Notes: generated by a model from the sequence alone, not told the origin. A DNA stretch of 64,000 nt from Bradyrhizobium sp. SRS-191 (GCF_024586915.1 NZ_JANBVS010000007.1:186001-250000); one strand, 5' to 3'; shown: positions 34,589 to 43,746, counted from the first letter of the stretch. A program made the numbers and translations.

Positions 34589-36118
34589 CTATTCCAGTTC
34601 GATTGCCTGATACGTGCCGTTCTCGTCGAGCGCCGTGCCCCAGATCTTGTGCGACGCCTGGTGCTCTGCGCGTCCAAATGCAAGCGGGGTGCCGAGGCCG
34701 AGATCGAGGCTGCGCATGGACTCCAGGGTGTCGACCAGTCGTTCGGTATCGAGCGGGTTGGTCTGCTTCAACGCCTGGATCAGGATCGTCGCCGAGATGT
34801 AGCCTTCGAGCGAGGTATAGTCCGGGGCCTCGCCCGGAGCGTATTTGGCCAGTGCATTCTTGTAGTCGAGCACCAGGCTCGAATAGCCGGAAACGGCGGG
34901 GACGCCCTGCGTCACGATGACGCCATTGGTGAAGCGCGGGCCGAGCAGCTTCAGCTCGGTCGCGAGCGAGGTCGATCCGACCGCAGACACGTTCGCATAG
35001 ATCAGGCCCGGTACCGCATCACGCGTCTTCTCGATGAACTTGGCCGCGGCACGGTCGGTCGCCACCATGATGATGGCCTTCAGGCCCGGCTTGTGCGCCT
35101 TGACCTGGGCGACGGCCTCTTCCACGTCCATGGTCGCCCGCGGATAGCTGAACCGGGTCACCGCGTCGCCGATGTTCAACTGCCGATAGGCCTTGCCGAC
35201 ACCGGCAAAGCCGTCGTCGCCGAACGCGTCCTGCTGGGTGAACACGGCGATCTGCTTCGGCGGGATGCGCTTCATCTTGACGAGATAGCGCACCAGGGCG
35301 GCAGTCTCCTCGGAATAGCTCGCCCGATAGTTGAACACGTAGCGATCCGGCGGATCGCGCCGGACCACCGCTGCCCCGGTGTTCGGCGCGAAGTACAGCG
35401 CGCGCCGCTCCAGCGCATAGGGGATCGCGACTTCCGAATTCGCCGTGCCGACATTGCCGATGAACCCGAACACCTGCTCCTTGTCGTAGAGCTGCCCCAT
35501 CGCCGCTAGCGTGCGGTTCGGATCGTAGCCGTCATCAGCCGCGACGAGCCGCAGCGTGCGCCCGTTGACGCCCCCGGCATCGTTGGCGCGCGCAAAGGCG
35601 ATCTCGATGCCCTGTCGCATCTGGCGCCCGGTCTCCTTGCGGATGCCGGAGAACGGCAGGACCATGCCGAAGCGAATTTCGCGGTCGGTGATCCCGCGCA
35701 CCGGAGCGCTGGTGACAGCGCCCGTGGTCGCGTCAGCCCTGGTCTGCGGCGGTGTTCCGGCCGCGGCCGGCTGGCTGAGCGAGCGCTCGAGGTCGGTGAG
35801 CTGCCGCTCCGCCGCGGGACAGTTCGCCTGCGCGGCTCCGGAGCGGCTGCGGCCTTCGGCAATGTAGCCGTTGAAGGTCCGGGTCAGCTGATCCCGTTCG
35901 CTGTCATTGTTCGTGGCTTGGCGGATGGCTTCGCGGAATTTGTCGACGATGGTCTGGACGCGCCCCTGCGCGATATCCGGGCAGGCCGAGGCCTGTCCCA
36001 CGATCGGTCCGACCCGGCTGGCGAGGTCCCGGACCATATCAGGGGCCGCCGCAAAGGCGGTGCCGAAGGGAGCTCCAAACAGGCTCCCGATGATCAACGC
36101 GGACCAACGGAGTGTCAT
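34589..36118 (-). CDS. Periplasmic binding protein with Cys-pair N-terminal domain, copy 2
   Basis: A 509-residue paralog of the flanking copies with the same order: signal peptide (ALIIGSLFGAPFGTAFA), N-terminal domain with Cys in VGQASACPDI and GAAQANCPAAE around RVQTIVDKFREAIRQA, then a type 1 binding fold (IRFGMVLPFSGIRKETGRQM, AVFTQQDAFGDDGF). The C-terminus ends IWGTALDENGTYQAIELE, nearly identical to copy 1. ATG 36118 is preferred to a GTG 12 bases upstream. The linker is shorter than in copy 1, showing divergence between domains. Confidence 0.88.
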   Translation of the reverse strand: MTLRWSALIIGSLFGAPFGTAFAAAPDMVRDLASRVGPIVGQASACPDIAQGRVQTIVDKFREAIRQATNNDSERDQLTRTFNGYIAEGRSRSGAAQANCPAAERQLTDLERSLSQPAAAGTPPQTRADATTGAVTSAPVRGITDREIRFGMVLPFSGIRKETGRQMRQGIEIAFARANDAGGVNGRTLRLVAADDGYDPNRTLAAMGQLYDKEQVFGFIGNVGTANSEVAIPYALERRALYFAPNTGAAVVRRDPPDRYVFNYRASYSEETAALVRYLVKMKRIPPKQIAVFTQQDAFGDDGFAGVGKAYRQLNIGDAVTRFSYPRATMDVEEAVAQVKAHKPGLKAIIMVATDRAAAKFIEKTRDAVPGLIYANVSAVGSTSLATELKLLGPRFTNGVIVTQGVPAVSGYSSLVLDYKNALAKYAPGEAPDYTSLEGYISATILIQALKQTNPLDTERLVDTLESMRSLDLGLGTPLAFGRAEHQASHKIWGTALDENGTYQAIELE

Positions 36119-36247
36119 CGAACTATCCACTTGCTCTCTAGCTAACCCTCATTGCTCTGCTATTCGTGCCATTTCGAATTAATGTCGGGTTTCTCTGTCG
36201 CGCTTTTGTCTGTGGTAGCGGGTACCGGCTCCCTGTCCAGCGGTATC

Positions 36248-37879
36248 CTAATCAAGTTCGATCGGCTGATAGTTGCCGCTTTCGTCCAGTGCAGTGCCCC
36301 AGATCTTGTGCGAGGCCTGGTGCTCGGAGCGGCCGAAGCCGAGCTGAGCGCCCAGTCCGAGATCGACGTTGCCCATGGTCTCGAGCGTCTCGACGAGCTG
36401 CTCGGTGTCGAAGCTCTGGCCGGCGCGCTTCAAGCCTTCGATCAGGATGCTCGCCGAGACATAGCCTTCGAGCGACATGTAGTCCGCGGTCTCACCCGGG
36501 AAGTACTTGGCCAGCGCATTCTTGTAGTCGAGCACCAGGCTGGAGTAGCCGGCGACGCCCGGCACCGTCTGTGTCACGATGACATTGTCGGTGTAGCGCG
36601 GCCCGAGCAGCATCAGCTCGCTGGCGAGCGCCGAGCCGTCCACGGCCGAAATGTTGGCGAAGACCACGCCCGGAAAGACGTCGCGCGCCTTCTCGATGAA
36701 CTTGGCGGCGGCACGCGTGGTCGCCAGCATGATCACGGCGCGGACCGGCGCCTTCAGCAGCCTGAGCTGGCTGATCGCGTCGTCGACCTCGATGCTGTTG
36801 CGCGGATAGTTGACGCGCACGATCGCGTTCTCGTTGGCGCCGAGCGTCCGGAACGCCTTGGACACGCCGGCAAAGCCGGCATCGCCGAATGCGTCGTTCT
36901 GAGCGAACACGACGATCTGGCGCGGGTTCAGCTTGCGGACCTTGACGAGATAGCGCACCAGCGCGTCGGTCTCCTCGGCATAGCTCGGCCGGTAGTTGAA
37001 GACGTAGCGATCCGGCGGATCGTGGCGCACGACATTGGCGCCGGTGTAGGGCGCGAAGAACAGCGTGCGGCGCTCGAGCGCGTAGGGAATGGCGACCGCC
37101 GCGGTCGCCGAACCGAAGTTGCAGATGTAGCCGAACACCTGCTCCTTCTCGTAGAGCTGCTTCATCGCATCGAGCGTGCGCGCCGGATCATAGCCGTCAT
37201 CGGCCGTCACGAGCTTCAGCACGCGGCCGTTGACGCCGCCGGATTCATTGACGCGATTGAAGGCGGCCTCGACTCCGATCTTCAGCTGCCGCCCGCTTTC
37301 CTTCACGGGGCCGCTATGGGGGATGACCATGCCGAACTTGATGTCGCTCTGCGTCACGCCGCGCGTCTCGACCACGGGCGGCAGGATCTGCGCGGGCGCA
37401 GTGGCGGCGACGGCGGCCGAAGGCGCGATCGTCACGCCCGGCAGGTTCGCGCGCGCCGCCGGCGGCGCTGCGATGGATTGTTCGAGATCGGCGAGCTGGC
37501 GCTCGGCGCCGCGGCAATCCATCCGGCCCGACGTGACCAGGCTGCGACCTTCGGCCACATAGCGGTCGAGCAGGCGGGTCAATTCGTCCCGATCGGCCTC
37601 GCTCGTGGCGGCCTCGCGGATGACGAGCTGAAACTTCTCGATGATCGCCTGGACGCGCGGCCGCGCGATGTCGCGGCAGGCGAGCGCCGAGCCGATGATC
37701 GGTCCGACGCGGCTGCCGAGCTGGCGCGCCACGCTCACAGTCTCGCCCGGCGCTGCCTGGGCGTCGCCGGTCACGGCAAAGGCTCCGACGGCCACGATGG
37801 TCCCGAGCAGCATGGCTGCGATACGGGCGTGAACCAACGGACCGCGTGCTGCCGCTTTCTGCGGTAGGACGTCGATCAT
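36248..37879 (-). CDS. Periplasmic binding protein with Cys-pair N-terminal domain, copy 3
   Basis: A 543-residue paralog, first in the row. A longer cytosolic head (MIDVLPQKAAARGPLVHARI) precedes the signal segment (AAMLLGTIVAVGAFAVTGDA). The N-terminal domain has Cys in IGSALACRDI and GRMDCRGAE. The binding fold follows with IKFGMVIPHSGPVKESGRQL, VVFAQNDAFGDAGF and the shared tail HQASHKIWGTALDESGNYQ. ATG 37879 follows AAGGCGATC. It lies 49 bases after the single-pass membrane protein gene, so the four genes form one operon. Confidence 0.88.
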   Translation of the reverse strand: MIDVLPQKAAARGPLVHARIAAMLLGTIVAVGAFAVTGDAQAAPGETVSVARQLGSRVGPIIGSALACRDIARPRVQAIIEKFQLVIREAATSEADRDELTRLLDRYVAEGRSLVTSGRMDCRGAERQLADLEQSIAAPPAARANLPGVTIAPSAAVAATAPAQILPPVVETRGVTQSDIKFGMVIPHSGPVKESGRQLKIGVEAAFNRVNESGGVNGRVLKLVTADDGYDPARTLDAMKQLYEKEQVFGYICNFGSATAAVAIPYALERRTLFFAPYTGANVVRHDPPDRYVFNYRPSYAEETDALVRYLVKVRKLNPRQIVVFAQNDAFGDAGFAGVSKAFRTLGANENAIVRVNYPRNSIEVDDAISQLRLLKAPVRAVIMLATTRAAAKFIEKARDVFPGVVFANISAVDGSALASELMLLGPRYTDNVIVTQTVPGVAGYSSLVLDYKNALAKYFPGETADYMSLEGYVSASILIEGLKRAGQSFDTEQLVETLETMGNVDLGLGAQLGFGRSEHQASHKIWGTALDESGNYQPIELD

Positions 37880-37928
37880 GATCGCCTTGTGCGAGATCTT
37901 TGTTTGAGTTCGGCTCAGGCGTGGCGGA

Positions 37929-38567
37929 TTAGCGAACCCGCTCCATCTGACCCGTCTTCTGATTCCACTGCATGAACTGCTGCAGCATCGGCTTTTCGGG
38001 CGTATCGGCCTCTGCCGCCGGGGCCGGAGCGTCCGCGAGCAGCGACTTGAACTGTGACAGCGCCGGGACCTGGGGCTCGACGCGCTCGGGCAGAGCGCTG
38101 GTCTGGTCGGCCTTGGCGGCGTCCTGCGCATCGGCCGCGACCGGCGGCAGCGTCTTCATCGACTGCACGGCGGCAACGAAGGAGGAGCTCGCATCGGGCT
38201 GGCGCCACACCGGAACGATGTTGACGAAGAACAGCGCGACGACGGCGGCGACGCCGGTGGCGGCTGCAAAGCGGCCGGCGATCTTGAACACGACCGAACG
38301 GCGGTCGCGCTCGCGCTCGAACTCCGGCGGCTCACGCATGACTTGCGGATTCAACGATTGACGAAGGGACTCGAACACGGCGGTCTCCAGGCGAGCATCG
38401 AGCGGTCCTTGCTGTCCCGAAGCGGGACGCTCGGCCGCCTCCGCTGCCTTGGTGGTGTCACCGACGAGAGATAGACGCGCGGCTTCCGGACGTTCGCGCA
38501 GCCACCGCGGTGCATAGTGCAGCGGGTCCTGCGGGTTCATCGGATTCTGTTCACTCAACGAACTCAT
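37929..38567 (-). CDS. Single-pass membrane protein heading the binding-protein operon
   Basis: A 212-residue protein with a cytosolic N-terminal part of about 95 residues (MSSLSEQNPMNPQDPLHYAP), one membrane helix (AAATGVAAVVALFFVNIVPV) and an outer domain rich in Ala, Pro and Gln that ends LQQFMQWNQKTGQMERVR. Its family is not recognised. ATG 38567 follows AGAGGAG. The position as first gene of the operon with three secreted binding proteins suggests a membrane partner for them, but that is inference. It faces minC across about 0.5 kb. Confidence 0.75.
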   Translation of the reverse strand: MSSLSEQNPMNPQDPLHYAPRWLRERPEAARLSLVGDTTKAAEAAERPASGQQGPLDARLETAVFESLRQSLNPQVMREPPEFERERDRRSVVFKIAGRFAAATGVAAVVALFFVNIVPVWRQPDASSSFVAAVQSMKTLPPVAADAQDAAKADQTSALPERVEPQVPALSQFKSLLADAPAPAAEADTPEKPMLQQFMQWNQKTGQMERVR

Positions 38568-39024
38568 ACGCTACTCCTCTGACGCTCGATTCCGGTAAAC
38601 TGATACGCTTCTGCCACGGTCGTATGAGAGCTAGTTTCAAACGAAGAGCGGGAGCGGTTCTGCCACTTCAGTTCAGCCGGAATCACATGCAGAATCAGAC
38701 GGTTCGCGCCGATCAGCGATCGCACGCCAAGAGCCCTTTCCTGCAAGGCGCCATGACACGTTGATCGTGCCTTCGGCGCCTCTATCGATCCCATGCCCCG
38801 CCCCCTGACGAGTGTCAATTGATCGGAACCGCTTAAAGCCGTCGGCTCCGAATTATATGTACGTTAAAGTTATCATCATGATGTGATTAAAATGAGGCGA
38901 GTTTAGTCTTGACGCATCTGCTCATGATTTGCGTCTCAATGCCGCCAAGTTTGCGCCTTGATTCGATCATCATCGAACCATGTCAGGCGCGCCGCTGTCG
39001 ATTTTCGAGCGGCTTAGCGTCGAT

Positions 39025-39040
39025 TTAACCATCCGTTAAC
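39025..39040. promoter_or_regulatory. CtrA-type binding site upstream of minC (perfect)
   Basis: TTAACCATCCGTTAAC fits the CtrA consensus TTAA-N7-TTAAC without mismatch. It lies 46 bases before the minC start. Confidence 0.75.
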
Positions 39041-39056
39041 CATCTGGCGCCGAGAG

Positions 39057-39072
39057 TTAACCAATCGCTAAG
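39057..39072. promoter_or_regulatory. Second CtrA-like site upstream of minC (one mismatch)
   Basis: TTAACCAATCGCTAAG fits TTAA-N7-TTAA with one change (CTAA), 32 bases after the perfect site and just before the minC ribosome site. Confidence 0.5.
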
Positions 39073-39085
39073 AGGGTTGGGTCGG

Positions 39086-39781
39086 ATGGTCATGAGTGCC
39101 AGCGCTGAAACGGTACGTCCTGTTATTCGTCTGCGCGGGCGCTCCTACGTCGCCTTCGTGTTCTCGCCGGTGGTGCCGGTCGCCGACTGGCTCGCCGAGC
39201 TCGACGCGACGCTCAGGAATTCGCCCGGCTTCTTCGTCGGCAAGCCGGTGGTGCTCGATCTCTCGGCGGTCGATCTGAGCCCGCTCGCCATCACCCATCT
39301 CATCAAGAGCATCGAATCGCGCAACATCCGCGTGCTCGGCCTCGAAGGCGTCGAGCAGGCGCGGCTGTCGCTCGGCATGCCGCCGCTATTGTCCGGCGGC
39401 CGGCACTGCGCGGTGCAGGAGATCGAGCCGGAGAAGCCGTCTCTGCAACAGCCGACCTCGCTGCTGCTCGATCAGCCGGTGCGCTCCGGCCAGTCGATCG
39501 TGTTTCCCGACGGCGACGTCACCGTGCTCGGCGCGGTGTCCTCCGGCGCCGAGATCGTCGCCGGCGGCTCCATCCATGTCTACGGCGCGCTGCGCGGACG
39601 CGCGATGGCCGGCATCAACGGCAATTCCGCGGCGCGCATCTACTGCCAGAAGATCGAGGCCGAGCTGGTCGCGATCGATGGCTACTACCAGACCGCCGAG
39701 CAGATCGACGATGCATTGCGCGGCCGGGCCGCCCAGGCCTGGCTCGAAGGTCATTCCATGAAGATCGTTGCATTGAACTGA
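39086..39781 (+). CDS. minC: Septum site-determining protein MinC
   Basis: A 231-residue inhibitor of FtsZ polymerisation. The N-terminal domain (IRLRGRSYVAFVFSPVVPVA onward) is the FtsZ-binding part. The C-terminal beta-helix domain shows the repeated Gly pattern SGQSIVFPDGDVTVLGAVSS, GAEIVAGGSIHVYGALRGRA, AGINGN. ATG 39086 follows AGAGGG; ATG 39092 is an alternative. It starts the minCDE operon, and the two CtrA-type boxes just upstream suggest cell-cycle control. Confidence 0.95.
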   Translation: MVMSASAETVRPVIRLRGRSYVAFVFSPVVPVADWLAELDATLRNSPGFFVGKPVVLDLSAVDLSPLAITHLIKSIESRNIRVLGLEGVEQARLSLGMPPLLSGGRHCAVQEIEPEKPSLQQPTSLLLDQPVRSGQSIVFPDGDVTVLGAVSSGAEIVAGGSIHVYGALRGRAMAGINGNSAARIYCQKIEAELVAIDGYYQTAEQIDDALRGRAAQAWLEGHSMKIVALN

Positions 39782-39801
39782 GTAGCAGGAGGATTCGTAA
39801 A

Positions 39802-40617
39802 ATGGCGAAAGTACTTGTTGTGACGTCGGGCAAGGGTGGCGTCGGCAAGACCACCACCACGGCGGCGATGGGCGCGGCGCTGGCGCAGGCCGGCGAGAAG
39901 GTCGTGGTGGTCGATTTCGACGTCGGCCTGCGCAATCTCGATCTCGTGCTCGGCGCCGAGCGCCGCGTGGTGTTCGACCTCATCAACGTCGTGCACGGCG
40001 TCGCCAAGCTGCCGCAGGCCCTGATCCGCGACAAGCGGCTGGAGAATCTCTGGCTGCTGCCGGCCTCGCAGACCAAGGACAAGGACGCGCTGACCGAGGA
40101 CGGCGTCGGCCGCGTCATCCATGAGCTGCGCAAGAGCTTCGACTGGGTGATCTGCGACAGCCCGGCCGGCATCGAGCGTGGCGCGATGCTCGCGATGCGC
40201 TACGCCGACGAGGCGCTCATCGTCACCAACCCGGAAGTGTCGTCGGTGCGCGATTCCGACCGCATCATCGGCATGCTCGATTCCAAGACCGTGCGCGCCG
40301 AGAACGGCGAGCGCGTCGAGAAGCACATCCTGATCACCCGCTATGATGCCGGCCGCGCCGCGCGCGGCGAGATGCTGTCGATCGACGACGTGCTGGAGAT
40401 CCTGGCGACGCCGCTGCTCGGCATCGTGCCTGAGAGCCAGGACGTGCTGCGTGCCTCCAATGTCGGCTGCCCCGTCACGCTCAACAGCCCGGCGAGCGCC
40501 CCGGCGCGCGCCTATCACGACGCGATGCGCCGCCTGCTCGGCGAGACCGTCGAGATGCAGATCCCGAGTGAGCGCAAGGGCCTGATGAACCTGCTGCTCG
40601 GACGGAGGGCTGCATGA
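39802..40617 (+). CDS. minD: Septum site-determining ATPase MinD
   Basis: A 271-residue ParA/MinD-type ATPase that recruits MinC to the membrane and oscillates under MinE control. The deviant Walker A is GKGGVGKTTTTAAMG; switch motifs include VDFDVGLRNLDLV and ICDSPAGIERGAM. The C-terminal amphipathic helix (SERKGLMNLLLGRR) is the membrane-targeting sequence. AGCAGGAGGATTC precedes the start. Its stop overlaps the minE start (ATGA). Confidence 0.98.
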   Translation: MAKVLVVTSGKGGVGKTTTTAAMGAALAQAGEKVVVVDFDVGLRNLDLVLGAERRVVFDLINVVHGVAKLPQALIRDKRLENLWLLPASQTKDKDALTEDGVGRVIHELRKSFDWVICDSPAGIERGAMLAMRYADEALIVTNPEVSSVRDSDRIIGMLDSKTVRAENGERVEKHILITRYDAGRAARGEMLSIDDVLEILATPLLGIVPESQDVLRASNVGCPVTLNSPASAPARAYHDAMRRLLGETVEMQIPSERKGLMNLLLGRRAA

Positions 40618-40889
40618 GCGTATTGCGGCTCTTTACAGGACGTGCCGCGTCTGCGCCGGTCGCCCGGGAGCGGCTGCAGATCCTGCTCGCGCATGAGCGC
40701 AGCCTGCGCGGCCAGCCCGATCTCCTGATGCAGCTGCGCGAGGAAATCCTCGCCGTGGTTTCGCGCCATGTGGTACTCGATCCGGACAAGGTCATCGTCC
40801 GCATGGACCGGGGGAAGCATGTCTCGACGCTCGAGGTCGACATCGAACTACCAACCGGCGCCGATCGCGCGTTTGCCAGCGCGGGCTGA
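40614..40889 (+). CDS. minE: Cell division topological specificity factor MinE
   Basis: A 91-residue MinE. It begins SVLRLFTGRAASAPVARERL (after Met), the membrane-binding and MinD-contact region, followed by RLQILLAHERSL, the conserved anti-MinCD helix. The C-terminal dimerisation domain includes MQLREEILAVVSRHV. It overlaps minD by four bases, as in most minCDE operons. It sets the oscillation that places the division site at midcell. Confidence 0.97.
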   Translation: MSVLRLFTGRAASAPVARERLQILLAHERSLRGQPDLLMQLREEILAVVSRHVVLDPDKVIVRMDRGKHVSTLEVDIELPTGADRAFASAG

Positions 40890-40910
40890 CGCGTGGCGAG
40901 ACGTGCGCTG

Positions 40911-41684
40911 ATGCGGCCGATCTTCCGCGTCACGGACAATCAAGTCATCGTCAGTCCCGACGCTGCGGGTCCCTGGGATCCGACCATGCAGCACGGCTCG
41001 GCGCCGTCGGCGCTCGCCGTGTGGGCGGCGGAACGCATCCCGACCAAGTCGCCGATGCGCATCGCTCGCGTCACCATCGACCTGATGCGGCCGGTGCCGC
41101 TCGCCGAGCTCAGCGTCGAGACCGAGGTGCTGCGCGAGGGCCGCAAGATCCAGCTCTCGGCGGTGCGCCTGCGCGCCGGCGACACGGTCGTCGTCACCGC
41201 GACCGTGCTCAAGATCCGGCAGGAGGCCGTGCCGCTGCCGGATGACGTCCGCGAGCTGCCGGTCGATCTCGCCGGCCCCGACGAGGCGCAGCCGGAGCCC
41301 GCGGATTTCTCCACCAGTCCCTTTGTGCGCGGCATGACCTTGCGCGCCGCGCGCGGCCGCTTCGGCGTCAGGGGCCCCGGCGCGATCTGGTACCGCGTCG
41401 ACTGGCCATTGGTCGAGGGCCACGCCGTGTCACAGGCGATGCGCGCAGTCGTCGCCAGCGATTTCTGCAACGGCACCTCGGCCGCGCTCGACTTCCACAG
41501 CTACACGTTCCTCAACGCCGACCTCACCGTGAACATGGCCCGCGAGCCGGTCGGCGAGTGGATCCTGCTCGATGCCGAAAGCTGGATCGGCCCCGATGGC
41601 GCAGGACTGGCAATGGCGCGGCTGGGGGATGCGAGGGGCTATTTCGGCCGGGTGGTGCAGAGCCTGGTGATCGAGAAGCGGTGA
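40911..41684 (+). CDS. Acyl-CoA thioesterase-like protein (double hotdog)
   Basis: A 257-residue protein of the thioesterase-like superfamily (TesB-like double hotdog). The N-terminal hotdog has PWDPTMQHGSAPSALAVWA, where an HGG-type motif has become HGS, and RVTIDLMRPVPLAELSVETE. The second hotdog contains DFCNGTSAALDFHSYTFLNA with the conserved Asp, and ILLDAESWIGPDGAGLA. ATG 40911 is used; a GTG at 40893 just after minE is an alternative. It is probably read through from minE, a common neighbour in related genomes. Substrate unknown. Confidence 0.82.
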   Translation: MRPIFRVTDNQVIVSPDAAGPWDPTMQHGSAPSALAVWAAERIPTKSPMRIARVTIDLMRPVPLAELSVETEVLREGRKIQLSAVRLRAGDTVVVTATVLKIRQEAVPLPDDVRELPVDLAGPDEAQPEPADFSTSPFVRGMTLRAARGRFGVRGPGAIWYRVDWPLVEGHAVSQAMRAVVASDFCNGTSAALDFHSYTFLNADLTVNMAREPVGEWILLDAESWIGPDGAGLAMARLGDARGYFGRVVQSLVIEKR

Positions 41685-41784
41685 GGAGGGGGACGGATTC
41701 GTCGCGTCCATGGCTGGACTGATCAATCCCCGTCGTTCGCGCTCTATATAAACGACAAAAGCTGCCGCAACATGGCGCGGTGCG

Positions 41785-41840
41785 CTCCCTCTCCCCGTTC
41801 TTCACGGGGAGAGGGCTGGGGTGAGGGGCAGCCACACCCA
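41785..41840 (+). repeat. REP-like hairpin, forward copy of pair A
   Basis: The hairpin CTCTCCCCGT, loop TCTT, then ACGGGGAGAG is followed by GGGTGAGGGGCAGCCACACC. An inverted partner lies at 41938-42000, and a second such pair at 59906/60077. The two copies fill the 373-base gap between the thioesterase-like gene and the first MCP gene. Confidence 0.85.
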
Positions 41841-41937
41841 GTGGCGCATACTATCAAGCTCATCACCGCCAATCAGTTGGCACTCGAGGATGTCGATTAG
41901 ATTGAGCGGGATGCAAATCTCGCAACTCACACTTCCC

Positions 41938-42000
41938 GTGCGGCTGCCCCTCACCCCGACCCTCTCCCCGTGAAGAACGGGGAGAGGGAGTGCACCGTCG
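41938..42000 (-). repeat. REP-like hairpin, inverted copy of pair A
   Basis: The reverse arrangement: GTGCGGCTGCCCCTCACCCC, then CCTCTCCCCGTGAAGAACGG closing the hairpin. About 97 bases separate it from the forward copy, giving a large inverted pair able to form a cruciform or a transcript stem. Confidence 0.85.
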
Positions 42001-42057
42001 CTGCCGACGATGCCTCTCCCGATCATTCTCGTCCGAAGTTCTCCCTCACGTCGCGCG

Positions 42058-43746
42058 TTACGCCGCCCGCACCGTGTTCAGGAACCGTCCCACCTCCAGC
42101 TTCAGCCGGTTGCTGTCCTGCGACAGCGTCTGCGCGGCCGACAGCACCTGTGTCGAGGCGGAGCCGGTCTCGCTGGCGCCGTGCTGCACGTCGGTGATGT
42201 TCGCCGAGACCTCGTGCGTGCCCTGCGCGGCCTGCTGGATGTTGCGCGAGATCTCCTGGGTCGCCGCACCCTGTTCCTCGACGGCTGCGGCGATGGTCGA
42301 CGAGATTTCCGCAAGCTTCTCGATCGTGCCGCTGATCTCCCGGATGGCGCCGACCGACTCCTGTGTCGCCGCCTGAATGCCGGAGATCTGCTGACCGATC
42401 TCGCCGGTGGCCTTGGCCGTCTGCTCGGCCAGCGCCTTGACCTCGGTCGCGACCACCGCGAAGCCGCGGCCGGCATCACCGGCGCGGGCCGCCTCGATGG
42501 TGGCGTTCAGCGCCAGCAGGTTGGTCTGGCCGGCGATGGTGTTGATCAGCTCGACGACGTCGCCGATCCGTGCTGCCGCCTTCGACAGCTCGCTGACGCG
42601 ATCATTGGTCTTGCGCGCCTGGTCGACCGCCTCGTTGGCCATCCGGGCGGAGTCCTGCACCTGCCGGCTGATCTCGCTCACCGACGAACTCAGCTCCTCG
42701 GTCGCGGATGCGACCGACTGCACGTTGGCGGTGGCCTGCTCGGAGGCGGCAGCCACGGTGGTGGTGCGCTGCTGCGTGCGCTCGGCGGTCGAGGTGAGCG
42801 TCGAGGCGGAGGCTTCGAGCTCGGTCGAGGCCGAGGACACCGTGTTGATGATCTGCCCGACCGCGCTCTCGAAGCTGTTGGCAAGCTCATGCATGTCGCG
42901 CTTGCGCCGCTCCGCGGCGAGCTTCTCGGTCTCGGCCTGCTCGGCGCGCAGCCGCTCGGTCTCGATGGCGTTGTCCTTGAACACCTGAACAGCGCCGGCC
43001 ATGTTGCCGATCTCGTCCTTGCGCCCGGCGCCTGGAATGATGGCCGACATGTCGCCGCCGGCGAGCCTGCGCATCGCATCCGTCATCGCGGTGATCGGCC
43101 GCGACACGCCGGACACGATGAGATAGCCCATCGCGATACAGAGAATGGCGGCAAGTGCGATGACCGCGAGGATCCAGCTGCGCGAGGTCACGTACACCGC
43201 CGCGCCGCGATCCGCCTCCTTCTTGCCTTGCTCGACATTGAACGCGAGGTCCTGTTCGAGCGCCTTGCGAATGTTGCTGAAATCATCCCGCAGCTTGCCC
43301 ATGAAGTAGGTGGCGGTCTCAGAGTCGTTCTTGTGTGCGAGCTCCATCAATTTCTTGCTGTCGTCGCGATATGTAAGCCACGGTTGCTTGAAGGCCTTGA
43401 CCAACGCCTTCTCCTCCGCGGAGGTCACCGTGGGCTCGTAGAGGCTCCACGTCTTGTCGAAAGCCTGGAGCGTCTCGTCGATGAATTTCTCCTGCCGCTG
43501 CTTCTCGGCAGCCGTGGGAGCAACGATCAACTGCGCCTGCCGCGACCGATACATTTCAACCGTTTTGGAGATTTCGCCGAGCCATCCGGTCGCGGGCAGC
43601 CAGTTGTCGCGCACCTCCGCTGCCGAGCCGTTCACGCTCGCCAGACGGTCGATCGAGAAGACGCCAAGCCCCATGGCCGTGAGCAGTACAATGCCGAAGG
43701 CCAGCAGGACCTTGTTGCGAATGGACAGGTTGGAAAAAGACGGCAT
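42058..43746 (-). CDS. Methyl-accepting chemotaxis protein, duplicate copy 1
   Basis: A 562-residue transmembrane chemoreceptor. TM1 ([19 protein letters not shown]), a four-helix-bundle ligand domain, TM2 ([20 protein letters not shown]), a HAMP domain ([20 protein letters not shown]) and the signalling helices are in order. The tip reads [20 protein letters not shown], followed by [19 protein letters not shown]. No C-terminal CheR-tethering pentapeptide is seen; the protein ends [10 protein letters not shown]. The start ATG 43746 follows CTGGAG. It is a close paralog of 44589-46280, and both have a divergent DUF1801 gene. Ligand unknown. Confidence 0.95.
   Translation of the reverse strand: MPSFSNLSIRNKVLLAFGIVLLTAMGLGVFSIDRLASVNGSAAEVRDNWLPATGWLGEISKTVEMYRSRQAQLIVAPTAAEKQRQEKFIDETLQAFDKTWSLYEPTVTSAEEKALVKAFKQPWLTYRDDSKKLMELAHKNDSETATYFMGKLRDDFSNIRKALEQDLAFNVEQGKKEADRGAAVYVTSRSWILAVIALAAILCIAMGYLIVSGVSRPITAMTDAMRRLAGGDMSAIIPGAGRKDEIGNMAGAVQVFKDNAIETERLRAEQAETEKLAAERRKRDMHELANSFESAVGQIINTVSSASTELEASASTLTSTAERTQQRTTTVAAASEQATANVQSVASATEELSSSVSEISRQVQDSARMANEAVDQARKTNDRVSELSKAAARIGDVVELINTIAGQTNLLALNATIEAARAGDAGRGFAVVATEVKALAEQTAKATGEIGQQISGIQAATQESVGAIREISGTIEKLAEISSTIAAAVEEQGAATQEISRNIQQAAQGTHEVSANITDVQHGASETGSASTQVLSAAQTLSQDSNRLKLEVGRFLNTVRAA

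Larger units (their letters stand above)
38568..39085. promoter_or_regulatory. Divergent regulatory region between the binding-protein operon and minC
   Basis: This 518-base gap holds no gene. It is AT-richer than its neighbours around 38850-38960 and contains two CtrA-type sites near minC (annotated separately). Promoters for both directions must lie here; none was pinned to a base. Confidence 0.6.

Noticed and set aside
36152..37867. Plus-strand frame opposite binding-protein copy 3
   Set aside because: The minus-strand protein is one of three clear paralogs; the plus frame has no conserved counterpart in the other two.
32803..38567. Ordinary branched-chain amino acid ABC transporter operon
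   Set aside because: No permease or ATPase gene lies on either side; the first gene is a single-pass protein without transporter motifs.
38850..38910. Replication or partition origin in the AT-rich dip before minC
   Set aside because: No DnaA-box cluster or iterons are visible; the dip is short and fits a promoter region.
41785..42000. CRISPR array
   Set aside because: Only two copies in opposite orientation with one spacer; they are hairpin repeats, not direct repeats with regular spacers.
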